NCBI GenBank assembly: GCA_964613425.1
Contig: CAZTHC010000008.1
Location: 1 to 26,129, forward strand
DNA length: 26,129 bases
Direction: 5' to 3'
Source of the DNA: CAZTHC01 sp964613425
Lineage (GTDB): Bacteria; Bacillota; Clostridia; TANB77; CAG-508
Positions 24,869-26,129 of this stretch are shown here, piece after piece. The notes beneath the pieces were generated by a model. That model was not told the origin of the DNA. It was given only the letters and a program-made list of their open reading frames with translations, and ran no database searches. Numbering within the stretch: the stretch's first letter is position 1; every line of letters starts with the position of its first letter. Position numbers and translations under genes: made by a program.

Positions 24869-25738
24869 TTATGAACGTTTAAATCCTTTTCCATATACTT
24901 CTCTTGCACTTGAACTTATAATAAAAGCCTTATTATCTATTTTATTTATAATTTTTCGTATTTCTATTTGCTCATTTCTTGAAGCAACACATAATAAAAT
25001 GTTTTTTTCATCGTCCTTATACATTCCTCTTCCGTATAATGCTGTAGTTCCTCTTCCAATATCTATATTTATTCTATCCGAGATTTCCTTGTACTTATCT
25101 GATATTATGAATATCATTTTTGTAAAATATATACCTTCGAAAAATATGTCTATTATTTTTCCCATTAAATATATAGATATTGCTGAATATAACCCTATTT
25201 CAATTTGTTTGAATACAAATACATTTATCCCAACTATAATGGCATCTATTATCACAATAAGGCTTCCTGTTCTCATATATGGTTTATATTTTTTTATAAT
25301 ATTTGCCAACAAGTCGGTTCCTCCTGTTGAAGCATTTGCTTTTAAAATAATTGAAATTCCTATTCCTGCAATAACTCCCCCATAAATACATGCTAACAAT
25401 CTATCTTGAGTTAAAATATTTTTTCCTTCGAGCAAATCCAAAAAAATGGATAAGAAAATAGTTCCTAATAAACCTTTTATAAAAAAGCCTTTTCCAATTT
25501 TTAAGTAAGATATTAAAAATAATGGTATGTTTAAAACTAATACTGTTGTTCCAACTGGAAAATTTAAAATGTAATACAATATAGTCGCTATACCTGTAAA
25601 TCCCCCTGTAGAGAGCTTATTTGGCAGCATAAAACTAGTGACACTAAATGCTAAAATAGCACTCCCTATTATTATCTGTATTAAATCTATAGAAAAATTT
25701 TTTGTCTTTACAAGTATCCTCTTTTTATTGAAATTCAT
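24869..25738 (-). CDS. YitT-family membrane protein (DUF161 + DUF2179)
   Basis: The 289-residue protein has about five transmembrane helices in residues 15-180 (DUF161/YitT_membrane; SFMLPNKLSTGGFTGIATIL, LKANASTGGTDLLANIIKKY) and a C-terminal cytoplasmic DUF2179 domain (about 200-289; FISDKYKEISDRINIDIGRGTTALYGRGMY). Family function is not established; transport or signal sensing are common guesses. The ATG at 25738 has no ribosome binding site: the T-run of the terminator of the preceding gene abuts it directly. No better in-frame start exists before the first membrane segment. Confidence 0.88.
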   Translation of the reverse strand: MNFNKKRILVKTKNFSIDLIQIIIGSAILAFSVTSFMLPNKLSTGGFTGIATILYYILNFPVGTTVLVLNIPLFLISYLKIGKGFFIKGLLGTIFLSIFLDLLEGKNILTQDRLLACIYGGVIAGIGISIILKANASTGGTDLLANIIKKYKPYMRTGSLIVIIDAIIVGINVFVFKQIEIGLYSAISIYLMGKIIDIFFEGIYFTKMIFIISDKYKEISDRINIDIGRGTTALYGRGMYKDDEKNILLCVASRNEQIEIRKIINKIDNKAFIISSSAREVYGKGFKRS

Positions 25739-25768
25739 AAAAAATCACCCATACTATAAGTATGAGTG
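25739..25768 (-). terminator. Terminator of the Elp3-like gene, abutting the yitT start
   Basis: On the minus strand CACTCATAC (25760-25768) and GTATGGGTG (25746-25754) form a 9-bp stem (one G-U pair) around a 5-base loop. An A and six T follow, and the very next bases are the yitT ATG. Confidence 0.8.
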
Positions 25769-25781
25769 TTTTTATAATATT

Positions 25782-26129
25782 TTATTCTCCTAAAAAGTCA
25801 TTATATGTTTTCAAAACATTAATTTTGAAGGTGCCTTGTTTAATTTTCACATCTTGAATAACTTTTGTATCTACATTATAGAACTCTCTCAATTTTTTTA
25901 TATTTTCCCTCTTATGTCCTATTATATTATTTACATCTTCATTATTAACTATTATTTCTATTTGTTTTACTTTTACATTGAACTTCTTAATTTTCTCTAC
26001 TATACAATCGTACCACAATGCAGATTCAACAAGTTGCCTAAAAGCCTCATGATATGGTCCAGCAACAACTTTACTACTTTCATTTTTCGAATTACAAATT
26101 TCATCTGTATTTTGAAGTCCAATTCTTAT
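25782..26129 (-). CDS. Elp3-like radical SAM protein, C-terminal part (cut by window edge)
   Basis: The frame is open to the window edge, so this is the last 115 residues of a longer protein. It reads IRIGLQNTDEICNSK, then VVAGPYHEAFRQLVES, which is the C-terminal signature of the Elp3/MiaB/NifB-like radical SAM family found beside rnc and smc in clostridia. The last 75 residues (VKQIEIIVNN, NNIIGHKRENIKKLREFYNV) look like a small alpha/beta, KH-like accessory domain. The radical SAM CxxxCxxC cluster lies outside the window. An internal TTG at 26018 could be mistaken for the start. Function is unproven in bacteria; tRNA modification is an analogy with Elp3. Confidence 0.8.
   Translation of the reverse strand: MRIGLQNTDEICNSKNESSKVVAGPYHEAFRQLVESALWYDCIVEKIKKFNVKVKQIEIIVNNEDVNNIIGHKRENIKKLREFYNVDTKVIQDVKIKQGTFKINVLKTYNDFLGE

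Noticed and set aside
1..26129. tRNA genes, including a candidate CGGN-decoding tRNA
   Set aside because: No T-arm (GGTTCRANNCC-like) block with a CCA-type acceptor stem was seen in any intergenic gap, so the decoding tRNA, if any, lies outside the window.

Overview
This window looks like chromosome from an AT-rich, endospore-forming member of the Clostridia (Bacillota), probably an uncultured gut-type lineage. The sporulation genes bofA and ylbJ, AGGAGG-type ribosome binding sites, a DUF4364 regulator, the clostridial form of SerRS and a BspA-like surface protein with a prepilin-type N-terminus all point there. There are no tRNA or rRNA genes, no CRISPR array, no phage genes and no transposase. 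Almost all of it is housekeeping DNA, with small dispersed repeats in the intergenic gaps.

The most important observation concerns the codon CGG. Four genes (bofA, engB/ysxC, a TrmH/SpoU RNA methyltransferase and a DUF2207 membrane protein) are broken in conceptual translation. In all four the break is one extra C directly in front of a GGN glycine codon, which creates a CGG triplet in the reading frame. Skipping that C (a +1 shift), or reading CGGN as one four-base glycine codon, restores the family sequence each time. There are six such sites: bofA 2197, engB 4567 and 4649, trmH 10822, DUF2207 16265 and 16246. Reading every gene by eye on both strands, I found no other CGG in the translated phase anywhere in the window. 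CGT, CGC, CGA, AGA and AGG are all used for arginine, and out-of-phase CGG (NNC GGN, NCG GNN) is common and harmless. So CGG here does not behave as an arginine codon but as a +1 frameshift signal, or as part of a CGGN quadruplet read as glycine. engB is usually essential and carries two such sites, so the cell presumably decodes them.

Layout. 1-2030: glmS (+) with a strong terminator, converging on yaaL-bofA (-). 2609-2955: repeat-rich gap. 2956-5088: operon DUF1653-serS-engB (+). 5099-5824: cohesin-domain protein with a sorting signal (-). 6033-7767: HExxH putative metalloprotease and DUF4364 regulator (+). 7853-10600: BspA-like leucine-rich-repeat protein (-). 10744-11533: TrmH/SpoU methyltransferase (-). 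11694-15128: mfd (-). 15223-16233: ylbJ (+), converging on DUF2207 (16237-18170, -). 18253-21801: smc (-). 22177-23046: 8-oxoguanine DNA glycosylase (-). 23274-24818: GGDEF-like protein (+). 24869-25738: YitT-family membrane protein (-). 25782-26129: C-terminal end of an Elp3-like radical SAM protein (-), cut by the window edge.

Themes are wall-precursor synthesis (glmS), sporulation control (bofA, ylbJ), translation and ribosome assembly (serS, engB, trmH), genome maintenance (mfd, smc, ogg) and surface display (cohesin and LRR proteins). The recoding cuts across these functions, which argues for a genome-wide decoding property rather than control of one pathway.
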